Below, in pieces: positions 16,539 through 25,880 of a DNA stretch of 57,421 bases. Every line of letters begins with the position of its first letter. The first letter of the stretch is position 1. The stretch spans positions 1-57,421 of the forward strand of contig CAJAIK010000113.1 in the NCBI GenBank assembly GCA_903939765.1, read 5' to 3'. The notes under the pieces were generated by a model. It had not been told where the DNA came from. It did not search any database and worked only from the letters and a program-made list of their open reading frames with translations. The translations under genes and the position numbers were made by a program. This DNA is from an uncultured Chlorobiaceae bacterium (GTDB lineage Bacteria > Bacteroidota > Chlorobiia > Chlorobiales > Chlorobiaceae).

Positions 16539-17834
16539 TCATATCAATCGGATTTTTCCGGTTAACAAGTTGTGCATCATGCCCTGCTTAAGATGGCGAG
16601 CTTTCTCAAGCTTTACTTCCAGCACTTCAATCTCGGAGTCCATATCCATCAGTATCTCAGCGATAGCGGCTTGTTCAGGGAAAGGGGGAACTGGCAGTGT
16701 CAGCTTCGGGATGTTCGTTTTACTGATACCTGAAACTTTTGTTCCAACTGCAAAAAACAGGAATTGCTGGTGGATATCTGCTGTTTGAAAACAGTAACGT
16801 CGATACTCATGGGTCAGTTCGGATGTCTTGCTTTTGGCGACAATGGTGTGTAGCCCTGCTATAAATGGGATATCATCCTTGTTCACGACCACAATGTACT
16901 TGCATGTGCCTTCGTCATCCTCTGAGGCATCGACGAATACAACATCACCATCTTTAAGAAACGAATTGAAAGCTATTCGCTTAAGTGGAATATTGAGCTT
17001 TGGGATGTTTTGGTAGTCCTCTTTTGCATCAATGATCATTTTTGACGATCCGTGAATGTCCCCATAATGAAGATAGCAATGACCTTCAGAAGATAGCTGG
17101 TCTCTTGAAGCTGAATAGCCGCCGCTAAAACTGAAAAGGTCACCCAACCACTTAACCTCCCACTCCCCGCTGAAACCTGGCAGGCGCTTTTTACCGGTGA
17201 GCAGTTCCTGCATTGCACCTTGTTTGATCTGGCGTTTTTTGATGATGAGTTGCTCAAGGGATTCAATGAGGGCATCAGCATCGCTCAAGGCTTCGGCAAT
17301 GGCTTCTTGTTCTGCTTTGGTTGGAATTGGTAATGATATTCGTCGTAAAATCGCTTGGTTCATCGACGGCATTGTCGTGCCAGTGGCATTTTTCAGAAGC
17401 CACGCTTGGATTTCATTTCGTTGCAACTGGTAGGCAATGAATAGTGCATGGTTAACTTTCAATGGCCTCATACGAATTCCGTCCGACCCCAAAAAGCAGC
17501 CCGCTTGATGTTTCTGAACTATTGCAGAACGATCTACACCACCCTTTCTGCCAAAAACAATATCCCCATCATTAAGAACATATTCCGACATACGCCGAAC
17601 AACCGTGCTCGGAACAAGTGGAGTATGTTCATCGAAAGTCAATTTCCCTTCTCCAATATCCCGAACGGATACCAAAGGAACCCCTTCAACAGCATAATAT
17701 TCTGCAGCCTTAAGCGACGTACCAAAAGGGCCCGTTTTAATATTGCCGATTTCAGCAAAACTTTTCACTTCCCAATCCCCCGGAATCACACCGACCTCAG
17801 TCTGCTTGTAACCGGGTTTCACTTCTGCACTCAT
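16539..17834 (-). CDS. hsdS: Type I restriction specificity subunit S
   Basis: A 431-aa HsdS with two target-recognition domains and two conserved regions. Both conserved regions contain the same signature: LPIPTKAEQEAIAEALSDAD...KKRQIKQGAMQELLTGKKRL near residues 168-218, and LPVPPFPEQAAIAEILMDMD...LEKARHLKQGMMHNLLTGKIRL near the C-terminus. The first TRD has IKTGPFGTSLK, the second starts LGDLFSFSGGYS. The two TRDs differ, so the enzyme should read a bipartite asymmetric site. It overlaps the KilA-N gene by 4 bp (ATGA). Confidence 0.95.
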   Translation of the reverse strand: MSAEVKPGYKQTEVGVIPGDWEVKSFAEIGNIKTGPFGTSLKAAEYYAVEGVPLVSVRDIGEGKLTFDEHTPLVPSTVVRRMSEYVLNDGDIVFGRKGGVDRSAIVQKHQAGCFLGSDGIRMRPLKVNHALFIAYQLQRNEIQAWLLKNATGTTMPSMNQAILRRISLPIPTKAEQEAIAEALSDADALIESLEQLIIKKRQIKQGAMQELLTGKKRLPGFSGEWEVKWLGDLFSFSGGYSASRDQLSSEGHCYLHYGDIHGSSKMIIDAKEDYQNIPKLNIPLKRIAFNSFLKDGDVVFVDASEDDEGTCKYIVVVNKDDIPFIAGLHTIVAKSKTSELTHEYRRYCFQTADIHQQFLFFAVGTKVSGISKTNIPKLTLPVPPFPEQAAIAEILMDMDSEIEVLEVKLEKARHLKQGMMHNLLTGKIRLI

Positions 17835-18673
17835 GCCTCCTCCTTTCCGGGGCTTGGCGGGAGTGAACGTAGTGATGATGCTGTAAGGGTTTGCATCTGA
17901 CGGATAGCTATCTGGTTGAGCCGTTTCAGTCGGTCGTTCTGTACAAGATTCATGTGAATAAATTCGGCGTTCATCCCCTCAATGTTTGCAAGCACGAGCA
18001 ACTGCTCTACAGTGGCATGGTCGCGCATGTTGCCGTCAAGCTTGGGATTGGCATCGCGCCACTCTTTCGCGGTCAGGCCGAAAAGGGCAACATTGAGAAT
18101 GTCCGCCTCATTTGCGTAGGTGAGGGCTGCCTGCATGGGTGTGATTTCCGGTGGGATGAGGTAGTCACGAATAGCATCAGTATGAATACGGTAGTTCAGT
18201 TTTGAGAGAGTACGGTTAAGGTTCCATGAGAGGGAAAGTCGCCGGTTTTCGTCATCCTTGAGACGGCGAAACTCCTTAACCAGGTATATTTTGAACTCTG
18301 GACTGATCCACATGCCAAATTCAAAAGCAATATCAGGATGAGCATAAGTACCGCCATAACGGCCTGTCGTAGCCTTGAGACCTATGGCGTTTGTTTTCTC
18401 CACCCACTCCTTGACGCTGAGTTTGTAGCTATTGAGACCGGCCCTGCTTTTAATTATGGCAAATTCGCCATAATTAAAAGCAGGGTTAAACACTGATTCC
18501 CAGATACCAAGAAACTCAACGGTATTACGATTGCGGAGCCAATCCGATATGAAAAACTCTCCATCCTTGGCTTTGAGCATGTCCGTAAGGCTGATATAGT
18601 CATCGTTTCCAGTGCGAACGATGCTGATCATTGTTCCCTGAACATCCACTGTGGATTTTTTTGATGTGCTCAT
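17831..18673 (-). CDS. KilA-N domain DNA-binding protein in the type I locus
   Basis: A 280-aa protein. The KilA-N domain spans residues about 15-125 (DYISLTDMLKAKDGEFFISD, WVEKTNAIGLKATTGRYGGT, then IAFEFGMWISPEFKIYLVKE), followed by a helical region with AEDILNVALFG-like text (EADILNVALFGLTAKEWRDA). KilA-N proteins are phage-derived DNA binders and commonly sit between hsdM and hsdS; their role there is unknown, possibly regulatory. It overlaps hsdM and hsdS by 4 bp each, so all three are translationally coupled. A perfect 19-bp inverted repeat lies inside its coding sequence at 18442-18485. Confidence 0.9.
   Translation of the reverse strand: MSTSKKSTVDVQGTMISIVRTGNDDYISLTDMLKAKDGEFFISDWLRNRNTVEFLGIWESVFNPAFNYGEFAIIKSRAGLNSYKLSVKEWVEKTNAIGLKATTGRYGGTYAHPDIAFEFGMWISPEFKIYLVKEFRRLKDDENRRLSLSWNLNRTLSKLNYRIHTDAIRDYLIPPEITPMQAALTYANEADILNVALFGLTAKEWRDANPKLDGNMRDHATVEQLLVLANIEGMNAEFIHMNLVQNDRLKRLNQIAIRQMQTLTASSLRSLPPSPGKEEA
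18442..18485. repeat. Perfect 19-bp inverted repeat inside the KilA-N gene
   Basis: The left arm CCCTGCTTTTAATTATGGC (18442-18460) and its exact complement (18467-18485) flank a 6-nt spacer. The repeat encodes residues around AFNYGEFAIIKSRAG, in the middle of the KilA-N domain. Thirty-eight paired bases without a mismatch is far beyond chance for coding sequence of this length. The mRNA would form a strong hairpin, and the DNA could extrude a cruciform or bind a dimeric protein. Confidence 0.92.
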
Positions 18674-21072
18674 AGCTCCATCCCCATTCGCTTAAGATGC
18701 GCATTAACCTTCGCCTCAAGTTCAGCAACCTTGCGATTGACTTCAGGCAGCGGCATTTCATAGCGTTCGGCAAGCTCCGTCACCCGGCGGGTGAGGTTCT
18801 GGCTGATGCGATCCATCTCACCGTGAATGGCAGCAGCGATTGCGGCAAGCCATTTGTCGCCAACAACCAGCGTTTTGACCTCTTCCTCGCTCAGCTTTGG
18901 ATATTTGGCATAGGCGAGCGCGTCAAGGTTGGCTTCAGCTTCCTTGAGCATTTTCTTCATGTCGGCTTCCTCTCCTGAAAGTTTCAGCCACTCCCGGAGA
19001 ATATCTGCCTCCTCTTTGGCCTCCTTGTCGCCTTTGATCTCTTTCAGGCGGGCAGCGACAGTTGCCTTGTTCACCTTGTCCAATCCCGCAAAAGCGCCCT
19101 CTTCGCCGCCCTGTTCCTCCTCCAGCTCGCTTATGCGTGCCGTGAGGCTTTCCAGTTCGGCCTCAAGCCCGGTGATGGCTACCTGAAATTTGGCAAAGTA
19201 GCGGGCAACAATGAGGGGTTTGGGCATGAGGTCACAGGCCCACCCCTTGTCGACCTCTTTCCCTTTACTGTTCTTCACCAGAACCCGGGCGGTTTCAGCT
19301 CTCCATCCATCGGCGGCGATGAGGTAGCAGTCGTCCTGCATGGTCTCTGTCCAGTAGTCCATCAGGTGCTGGTAGACGTGGTAGTTGTCGATCAGCGGTT
19401 TACCGGTGTAGTGCGTGAGCAGCTCTTCGGAGAGTTCCTGAATCAGCGCCTTGGGGTGAAAACCGGGCTTGAGGCTTTTGAGCCTGAGGGCGGCGCTCTT
19501 TTGCCAATCGGCAAAGAGGGTGTTCATGCTCTCGATAAAGGTGACGAACTCCGGGTGGGTGTAGATGGTGCTCTTGATGGCACCCTTCGGGATGGCGAGA
19601 TCAAGATAGCCTGGACGGTTGGCGGTAAAGAGCGTCTGGCGAAGTTCCCCGCAGACCTCCCAGTATGGCTGAAGCCCGTCAACATCGGTTGTCGGAATTC
19701 CGCCGCGAAGGTGGCCTTCAATATCCTGAATATCCTCTGCCTCCTGATTGTCGATGTAGCGCGGAAGGTTGAGGTTGAAGTCGTTTTTCTCAATCTCCTC
19801 AATGCCGACCATCCGGGAGTATTTCGGGAGTTCAAACTGCCGGGTGAAGACATCGACAATCTTGTGGAGATCCATGTCGCGCAGGCGGTTCTTGGGGCCA
19901 TCCTTCATGTAGCCTGCGCTGGCGTCGATCATGAAGATGCCTTTGCGGGCATGAGCATCTTGTTTGTCGATGACGATAATGCAGGCGGGAATGCCGGTGC
20001 CGTAAAAGAGGTTGGCCGGAAGGCCGATGATGCCCTTGATGTATCCCATACGGATGAGTTTGCGGCGGATGTCGCCCTCGGCATTGCCCCGGAAGAGGAC
20101 GCCGTGCGGCAGAATACAGGCTCCCTTGCCGGTGCTTTTGAGTGAACGGACAATGTGGAGCAGGTAGGCGTAGTCGCCCTGTTTGGCTGGCGGAACGCCG
20201 AAATGCCGGAATCGGCCATAGGGATCGTTCAAGGGATCGATCCCCTTGCTCCAGCTCTTGTCGCTGAAGGGGGGATTGGCGACGACATAGTCAAAGGTCT
20301 TGAGATCGCCCTGATCGGCATCAAAAAAGAGCGGATTTGCCAGCGTATTGCCCTGCTTGATCTCAGCGGTCGGGTTGTTGTGCAGGATCATGTTCATGCG
20401 GGCAAGGCCGGAGGTGGCGGCATCCTTTTCCTGACCGTAGAGCGTTACCCTGGCGCTGGCTTCATCACCAACCTTCAAAAGAAGCGACCCCGACCCGCAG
20501 GTGGGATCGCACACCGTGGTGTTACTGGTTGTCGGGGCGTCATGAATACCGATGATTTTGGCCATGATGCGGCTCACCTCTGACGGGGTGTAAAACTGCC
20601 CTTTGCTTTTGCCGCTCTCGGTGGCAAAGTGGCGCATCAGATACTCGTAGGCATCGCCAAGGATATCGTCGCCCTCTGCGCGGTTTCTTGAAAAATCAAG
20701 GGCCGGGTTCTCGAAAATGGCGATAAGGTTGGTCAGGGTATCAACCTTGTCTTTGCCGCTGCCGAGCTTGGTATCGTCGTTGAAGTCCGGCATGTCGGAG
20801 AGCTTGTTGGCGCTCGCCAGCGGGCCGAGAATACGCTTGTTGATCTGGTCGCCGATGTCGGTTTTGCCTTTGAGGGCAACCATGTCGCTGAAGCTTGCGC
20901 CTTCAGGAATGGTGATGGGTGAATATCGTACGCCTGCGTATTTGTCGCTGACATATTTGACAAAGAGCAGAACGAGGACGTAGTCTTTGTACTGGCTGGC
21001 ATCCATGCCGCCGCGCAGTTCGTCGCAGCTTTGCCAGAGAGAGGAATAAAGTTCGGATTTCTTGAGGGCCAT
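18670..21072 (-). CDS. hsdM: Type I restriction modification methyltransferase subunit M
   Basis: An 800-aa N6-adenine methyltransferase. The N-terminal helical HsdM domain is followed by the SAM-binding motif DPTCGSGSLLLKVGD and the catalytic motif IV FDYVVANPPFSDKSW (near residue 265). The C-terminal 200 residues are a long charged region rich in coiled coil (ELESLTARISELEEEQG..., then ITRISQNLTRRVTEL-like segments). That extension makes it longer than the classic 500-aa HsdM, as seen in the YeeA/long-HsdM type. First gene of the leftward hsdM-kilA-hsdS group; its ATG lies about 76 bp from the end of the fucosyltransferase gene. Confidence 0.95.
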   Translation of the reverse strand: MALKKSELYSSLWQSCDELRGGMDASQYKDYVLVLLFVKYVSDKYAGVRYSPITIPEGASFSDMVALKGKTDIGDQINKRILGPLASANKLSDMPDFNDDTKLGSGKDKVDTLTNLIAIFENPALDFSRNRAEGDDILGDAYEYLMRHFATESGKSKGQFYTPSEVSRIMAKIIGIHDAPTTSNTTVCDPTCGSGSLLLKVGDEASARVTLYGQEKDAATSGLARMNMILHNNPTAEIKQGNTLANPLFFDADQGDLKTFDYVVANPPFSDKSWSKGIDPLNDPYGRFRHFGVPPAKQGDYAYLLHIVRSLKSTGKGACILPHGVLFRGNAEGDIRRKLIRMGYIKGIIGLPANLFYGTGIPACIIVIDKQDAHARKGIFMIDASAGYMKDGPKNRLRDMDLHKIVDVFTRQFELPKYSRMVGIEEIEKNDFNLNLPRYIDNQEAEDIQDIEGHLRGGIPTTDVDGLQPYWEVCGELRQTLFTANRPGYLDLAIPKGAIKSTIYTHPEFVTFIESMNTLFADWQKSAALRLKSLKPGFHPKALIQELSEELLTHYTGKPLIDNYHVYQHLMDYWTETMQDDCYLIAADGWRAETARVLVKNSKGKEVDKGWACDLMPKPLIVARYFAKFQVAITGLEAELESLTARISELEEEQGGEEGAFAGLDKVNKATVAARLKEIKGDKEAKEEADILREWLKLSGEEADMKKMLKEAEANLDALAYAKYPKLSEEEVKTLVVGDKWLAAIAAAIHGEMDRISQNLTRRVTELAERYEMPLPEVNRKVAELEAKVNAHLKRMGMEL

Positions 21073-21148
21073 ACTTCCTTGATAAAAGCCTCTTACGGCT
21101 GGTTAATACCTGTAGCTGATCGCCGGTTTCGAGAGAGCTATCCCAAGA

Positions 21149-22024
21149 TTAATACTCATAAACACGGTACCAGTTATCTGGGTATACTTGAGTTTCGATA
21201 TCGTCTTTTGTAAACCTAAATGGACAAATGGTAATATTCCCGGAATTGGTATTTAACCAAGCACCCCACCAACTAAATGTGCTGTTTGAAACAATATGAT
21301 GCGCACACCGAGTCATTAAATACATATCTTTCCAGGAGTCAATCCCGCGATTACAATCTATATATGTCACATTATTTCTTATTATATTTTTTCTTACCCA
21401 CTCAATATCATCTGAAAAAATATAATAATGAGGGGAGCTGACTTTTGACTCAATAATCTCAAATGCTTTTTCATAATACTTGAGTGTACACACATTTCCA
21501 AAGAAATCTGCATTAACACCAACCAAATAGTCACCTCTTCGCACGTGCACAGAAACGCTGTTTGTTTTATCAATTTTTTCAATATACTTATTGTTGGTCT
21601 GATCGTTTATTTTTTTAAAATCAAAACGATTGATTAATTCGCTTCTGTTTTGAACAAAATATTTCTCGCAATGCCAGCCGCCATAATAAAATCTTATGCC
21701 ACCCATGGAACTTAAAAAACGTTCATTAAACTTATAATCAGATTCAAAAATCACAGAGATATTAAATATTTTAAAAAAAGCTTTAATTATTTTATTAACA
21801 AATCCAGTCCCGGTACTGATAAGCAGGTGAAAAATTATCAACAATATTTTTTGAGAAATTGTATTACAAATACTGATATCAAATATATCAAGTAATTCAA
21901 ATCCATTATGGGCCCTGCAGTTATGAATGATTTTGGTTGAATTGTCGAGCTGTTTTTTTTGCATATAAAATGCAAATTGTGACATTTGATTTCCCAAACC
22001 ATTTAATATTACGACAACATCCAT
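21149..22024 (-). CDS. Alpha-1,2-fucosyltransferase-like protein (GT11)
   Basis: A 291-aa glycosyltransferase with GT11 landmarks: GLGNQMSQFAFY near the N-terminus, VSVHVRRGDYL (the Arg-rich donor-binding motif), YYIFSDDIEWV and HHIVSNSTFSWWGAWLN. It would transfer fucose from GDP-fucose to a galactose-containing glycan, likely lipopolysaccharide or capsule. The coding sequence is strongly AT-rich compared with the flanking hsdM and sbcC, and no other glycan genes are adjacent, so it is probably a single transferred gene. Confidence 0.88.
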   Translation of the reverse strand: MDVVVILNGLGNQMSQFAFYMQKKQLDNSTKIIHNCRAHNGFELLDIFDISICNTISQKILLIIFHLLISTGTGFVNKIIKAFFKIFNISVIFESDYKFNERFLSSMGGIRFYYGGWHCEKYFVQNRSELINRFDFKKINDQTNNKYIEKIDKTNSVSVHVRRGDYLVGVNADFFGNVCTLKYYEKAFEIIESKVSSPHYYIFSDDIEWVRKNIIRNNVTYIDCNRGIDSWKDMYLMTRCAHHIVSNSTFSWWGAWLNTNSGNITICPFRFTKDDIETQVYPDNWYRVYEY

Positions 22025-22107
22025 ATCAGTTTTTTTTATACCGCAAAAGCAAAGCTATTGGTAGCTGGTCGTCAAAAAAAATATTCAAATCAAGATTATC
22101 TATTTTA

Positions 22108-22206
22108 TTAAATACGTTTATAAGTGTTGCCGGCAAATAGCATAAATACATCAAGCAAGTATTTCATGCCATAAATTACAAAAGAAAGCCACCGTCTGCT
22201 CATCAT
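22108..22206 (-). CDS. Possible 32-aa hydrophobic peptide coupled to sbcC
   Basis: The ATG ATG start overlaps the TGA of sbcC (ATGATGA arrangement). The product opens MMSRRWLSFVIYGMKYLLDV, with a basic N-terminus and a hydrophobic helix. The coupled start makes translation plausible, but there is no homology I can name, and a chance frame in this AT-rich spacer is equally possible. Confidence 0.25.
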   Translation of the reverse strand: MMSRRWLSFVIYGMKYLLDVFMLFAGNTYKRI

Positions 22207-25200
22207 TTGGCAACTTCTTTTTCAAAACTTACCGCAGGGCCGGAGAGTCGGCTGCGGCCTCCGGAGCCGGGATGCACCCTGATTTGTGTACTGATGCGCT
22301 CCTTGATGGCTGGTACGTGTGAGATGATACCGATGATCTTGCCCTTTTGCTGCAGGGCGGCAAGGGTGTACAGGGCGGTATCGAGGGCATCCTCGTCGAG
22401 CGTGCCGAATCCTTCGTCAAGAAAGAGCGAATCGACCCGAACGTTGCGGCTCGACATCTGCGAGAGCCCGAGCGCGAGGGCAAGGCTGACGATGAAGCTC
22501 TCTCCTCCCGAGAGGTTACGGGTGGAGCGTACCTCTCCAGCCTGATAGTTGTCGATCACATCAAGACCGAGAGGCTGGCTTGCTGAACGAACAAGGAGGT
22601 AACGGTCGCTCATGTTGACCAGTTGGCGGTTGGCATGGCCGATCATGATGTCGAAGGTGATTCCCTGGGCGAAATTGCGATATTTTTTGCCGTCGGATGA
22701 TCCGATAAGGTCGTGCAGGGTTGTCCACCGTGCACATTCCACCTGCCGGGCAGCGAGAACGGCTGTTTTTTCACGCAAAAGGGCGGCAGCTTTTTCGTGC
22801 TCATAGAGACGGATTTTCAGTGCGGCACTCTCCGTGCGGAGCGTGCCGAGGGTGACGGAGAACTGGTTGAGCTCTTCCTGCAACTCTCCAGGCAAGTGTT
22901 GGCTGAGGGCTCTTTGCTCTTCCTCCATCAGCTTGCCTTTGCGTTCGCCCTGCAGCGTTTCAAGTTCGATGCGGCGTGCGGCAAGCCTTTTGGAGCGCTC
23001 TTCAAGCTTTTCCAGCGCATCACGCTCCAGCCGTGCTGCAAGAAAGCATTCAAGGCTCTCAAACCGGGTACTTGTGAGTTCCTGAATAAGCCAATTCTGC
23101 TTCTGTGCAATCTCCAGAGCCCTTTCCTCTGATGATGCGGCAATCATGCCAAGCCGGGCCGAAAGGTCGCTGATTTGCAGGGAGGCTGCATCCCGACGGC
23201 TTCGGGCTAACTCAAGCGCCTCTTCGGCGGCAGTTTTTTTGGCGATGAGCTTGCGCTCCTCTTCGTCAGGATTTTTTTCTCCAAAGAGTTGCTGCCGCTG
23301 CTGCTGAAGCAGTGACGATGCCGCGTTAGTGGCAAGAGATACCTGCTCCTTTTCACCATGTTCCTGCGTTTTTGCCAGACGCAGCTCCTGCTGGGATTTC
23401 AGATTGCCTTCCAGTATGGTGATCTGCTGAAGCGCCAGGGATTTGGTGTCGAATGCTTCTTGCCACTGTTTGCAACGAGAGCGAAGGACAAGAATCAGAT
23501 CACGGCAAGAGAGCTCTTTGGTGGATGTGAGTGCGTATGCCGAAAGCTCCCTTTCGAGGCTTTCCTGGAGTGCGCCTCTTCGCTCAAGGCTTTTTCTGAG
23601 GGCTTCCGCTCCTCTCTCGACCTCCGCTTCAGCCGTTTTAAGAGCATAAAGGGCACTCTCCTCCTGCCGAACAGCTTCCGCAAGCTGCTGGGAGTGCTGC
23701 TGCTCTTCAGCTTCGGCAAGTCTCTGCCGTTGTTCAAGTTGTTCCGCACCGGCAAGCACCTCTGCACGCTCTGAAGCCTTACTCCGGGCAAGAGTAAGCA
23801 TGGCAACAACCTCTTCATGGCTCATTTCACCAGTGATATCAAGCTGTGAGGCAAGAGTAAACAGAAGGGTACGCTCCACTGCGAAAGCTTTTTGCTGATC
23901 GCTGATCTGGCGTTCATGGTGCTCACGGTCACTTAAAGCCTTGGCGGCATCAACCTGTAAGGCGTTGAGTCTGACGGCAGTCGTTTGCAAGGCGGCTTTT
24001 GCAAGATGCAGTGCATCACCACCACCGGCGGTGTCGGGGCTCTCATCAGCCCAGGGGTGATGCAGCGCTCCGCAGAGAGGGCAGGGCACGCCTTCATGCA
24101 GCAGACGGCGCTCCTGGTCGAGTGAAATGATTTTCCGAAGCAATTCCGCCTCACGCTCAAGCCCTTCAACAATCTGCACCTCTTTCTGCTGAAGCAGGGT
24201 TAAGCGCTCTATCTCTCCTGCAAGATGTGACTGGAGGGTAGCGCAAGCCTCCAGAGCAGAGCCTGACGCCTCGATACGCTCTTCAATCTCTTTGGTTGCA
24301 GCGACTCTTGCAGAAAAGGCTTCCAGTGATCTTGTCCGCTCATGCAACACCTCAACCTCTCGGCGCAGTTGCCCGATATCCAACCCGGCAAGCAGGGATG
24401 CAAAACGTTCCGACAAATTCTGCCGGAAGAGACGGGAGGCATCAAGAGAGAGCCTGGCTTGTGCCGTTTGCGGTTGCAGCTTGACGAGCAGCGCTTCAGC
24501 AGCTCCAGCCTCCCGTTGCCTCTCTTCGAGCACTATTACCGCCTCTGCTTCCCCTTTTTGCGACTCCTCGTAGTGCTGCACCGCTGCTTCAATGCCGCTC
24601 AAGGAAGAGAGGAGGAGCTGGTCGGTTGCATGACCGGCAAGATAAGCCTCCGACTCTTCAGCGGTTTTTCTCTTTTGCTCCCTCTCCAGTTCGAAATCGC
24701 CAATCAACTTTTCTGATGCTGAAATCTGGTCAAAAAGGCGCTTTGCAGCTTCCTCGTGCTCCCGGCACTGCTCCTGCTTTGCCGTCAACTGCCCGTCAAG
24801 TGCCCGCACCTCGCGCAACACACCGGAGAGCGTTTTCTCCTGCTCTTTCAGATGCTGCTGTTGCTCTTCCGATTGCCGAAATTCTTTGGCACAATCGGCA
24901 AAAGCCGTTTTTGCATCATCCAGCTTGCCCTCGATGCCGTTTTTTTCATGCATCTCCCTCTGCTGAGTTTCCTGGAGATGAATAAGAGTTGTGTATGCTG
25001 GCTCAAAGGTGGCTGCCAGTCGAGCCAGTTCCATCCGTTGACGGTCAGGGATGAAGCGCTCTTCGTAGCTTGCAAGCTGCCGAAAATCTTCCTCCATCTC
25101 TTCAAGCTCTGCCTTCATGGCCGTAATCTGGCTGAGCCACCGCAGAGCAGCTTCAGCGTCGCTCTGCCTGCTGATAATGGTGGCCTCCTCCCTCTCTTTT

Positions 25201-25880
25201 ACCTGAAGCTCAGCGCCCGCTGCGGCAAGCGCCTCTGCATCAAGCAATTGAATAGAGGAGCACTCCTCCCTGAGTGCTGTGAGTTGCTGCTGCTCCAGGC
25301 GGTTGCGCTCGTGCACACGAATGGAGATTCGGGAGTAGATCTCTGTACCGGTGATCTGTTCAAGTACCGGAGCCCGCTCGTCGGCCGGGGCCTGGAGAAA
25401 GGCAGCAAATCCGCCCTGGGCAAGCAGCATTGAACGGGTGAACTGTTTAAAATCCATCCCGGTCAGTTTTACCACTGCGGCAAGAGTATCCTGCAGTTTT
25501 GATTCGATGATTTTGCCTGTTGCTTCGTCGGCAATCTCATGCTTCTGGGGCTGGAGCTCGCCACCGGGTTGCTTTCGCGAGCGGTGCTGTGACCAGTGGC
25601 AACGGTACCGGCCGCTTACCGTCTCAAAGAGCACTTCCGAAAAACACTCTCCGCTCAGGCGCGACATGATTTCATTGCCGCTCTTATTTATCTTTTCGAG
25701 ACGGGGTGTCTGGCCATAGAGCGCAAGCGCAACGGCATCAAGAATGGTGCTTTTGCCTGAACCGGTCGGCCCGGTAATGGCGAAGATGCCGTCCAGCGCA
25801 TACTCCGGAGCGGTAAAATCGATCATCCACTCTCCCGAAAGAGAATTCAGGTTTTTGAAGCGTAACGAGAGGATTTTCAT
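22203..25880 (-). CDS. sbcC: SbcC exonuclease subunit (Rad50-like ATPase)
   Basis: A 1,225-aa SMC-like protein. Walker A GPTGSGKSTILDAVALALYG is near residues 37-56. Two long coiled-coil arms flank the zinc hook CPLCGALHH (near residue 600). The C-terminal head has the signature NLSGGESFIVSLALALGLSQ and Walker B DSLFLDEGFGTLD. With SbcD it forms the ATP-dependent nuclease that opens hairpins and processes DNA ends and long inverted repeats. The 4-bp overlap with sbcD (ATGA) shows coupling. Length is somewhat above the E. coli protein, within the family range. Confidence 0.95.
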   Translation of the reverse strand: MKILSLRFKNLNSLSGEWMIDFTAPEYALDGIFAITGPTGSGKSTILDAVALALYGQTPRLEKINKSGNEIMSRLSGECFSEVLFETVSGRYRCHWSQHRSRKQPGGELQPQKHEIADEATGKIIESKLQDTLAAVVKLTGMDFKQFTRSMLLAQGGFAAFLQAPADERAPVLEQITGTEIYSRISIRVHERNRLEQQQLTALREECSSIQLLDAEALAAAGAELQVKEREEATIISRQSDAEAALRWLSQITAMKAELEEMEEDFRQLASYEERFIPDRQRMELARLAATFEPAYTTLIHLQETQQREMHEKNGIEGKLDDAKTAFADCAKEFRQSEEQQQHLKEQEKTLSGVLREVRALDGQLTAKQEQCREHEEAAKRLFDQISASEKLIGDFELEREQKRKTAEESEAYLAGHATDQLLLSSLSGIEAAVQHYEESQKGEAEAVIVLEERQREAGAAEALLVKLQPQTAQARLSLDASRLFRQNLSERFASLLAGLDIGQLRREVEVLHERTRSLEAFSARVAATKEIEERIEASGSALEACATLQSHLAGEIERLTLLQQKEVQIVEGLEREAELLRKIISLDQERRLLHEGVPCPLCGALHHPWADESPDTAGGGDALHLAKAALQTTAVRLNALQVDAAKALSDREHHERQISDQQKAFAVERTLLFTLASQLDITGEMSHEEVVAMLTLARSKASERAEVLAGAEQLEQRQRLAEAEEQQHSQQLAEAVRQEESALYALKTAEAEVERGAEALRKSLERRGALQESLERELSAYALTSTKELSCRDLILVLRSRCKQWQEAFDTKSLALQQITILEGNLKSQQELRLAKTQEHGEKEQVSLATNAASSLLQQQRQQLFGEKNPDEEERKLIAKKTAAEEALELARSRRDAASLQISDLSARLGMIAASSEERALEIAQKQNWLIQELTSTRFESLECFLAARLERDALEKLEERSKRLAARRIELETLQGERKGKLMEEEQRALSQHLPGELQEELNQFSVTLGTLRTESAALKIRLYEHEKAAALLREKTAVLAARQVECARWTTLHDLIGSSDGKKYRNFAQGITFDIMIGHANRQLVNMSDRYLLVRSASQPLGLDVIDNYQAGEVRSTRNLSGGESFIVSLALALGLSQMSSRNVRVDSLFLDEGFGTLDEDALDTALYTLAALQQKGKIIGIISHVPAIKERISTQIRVHPGSGGRSRLSGPAVSFEKEVAK

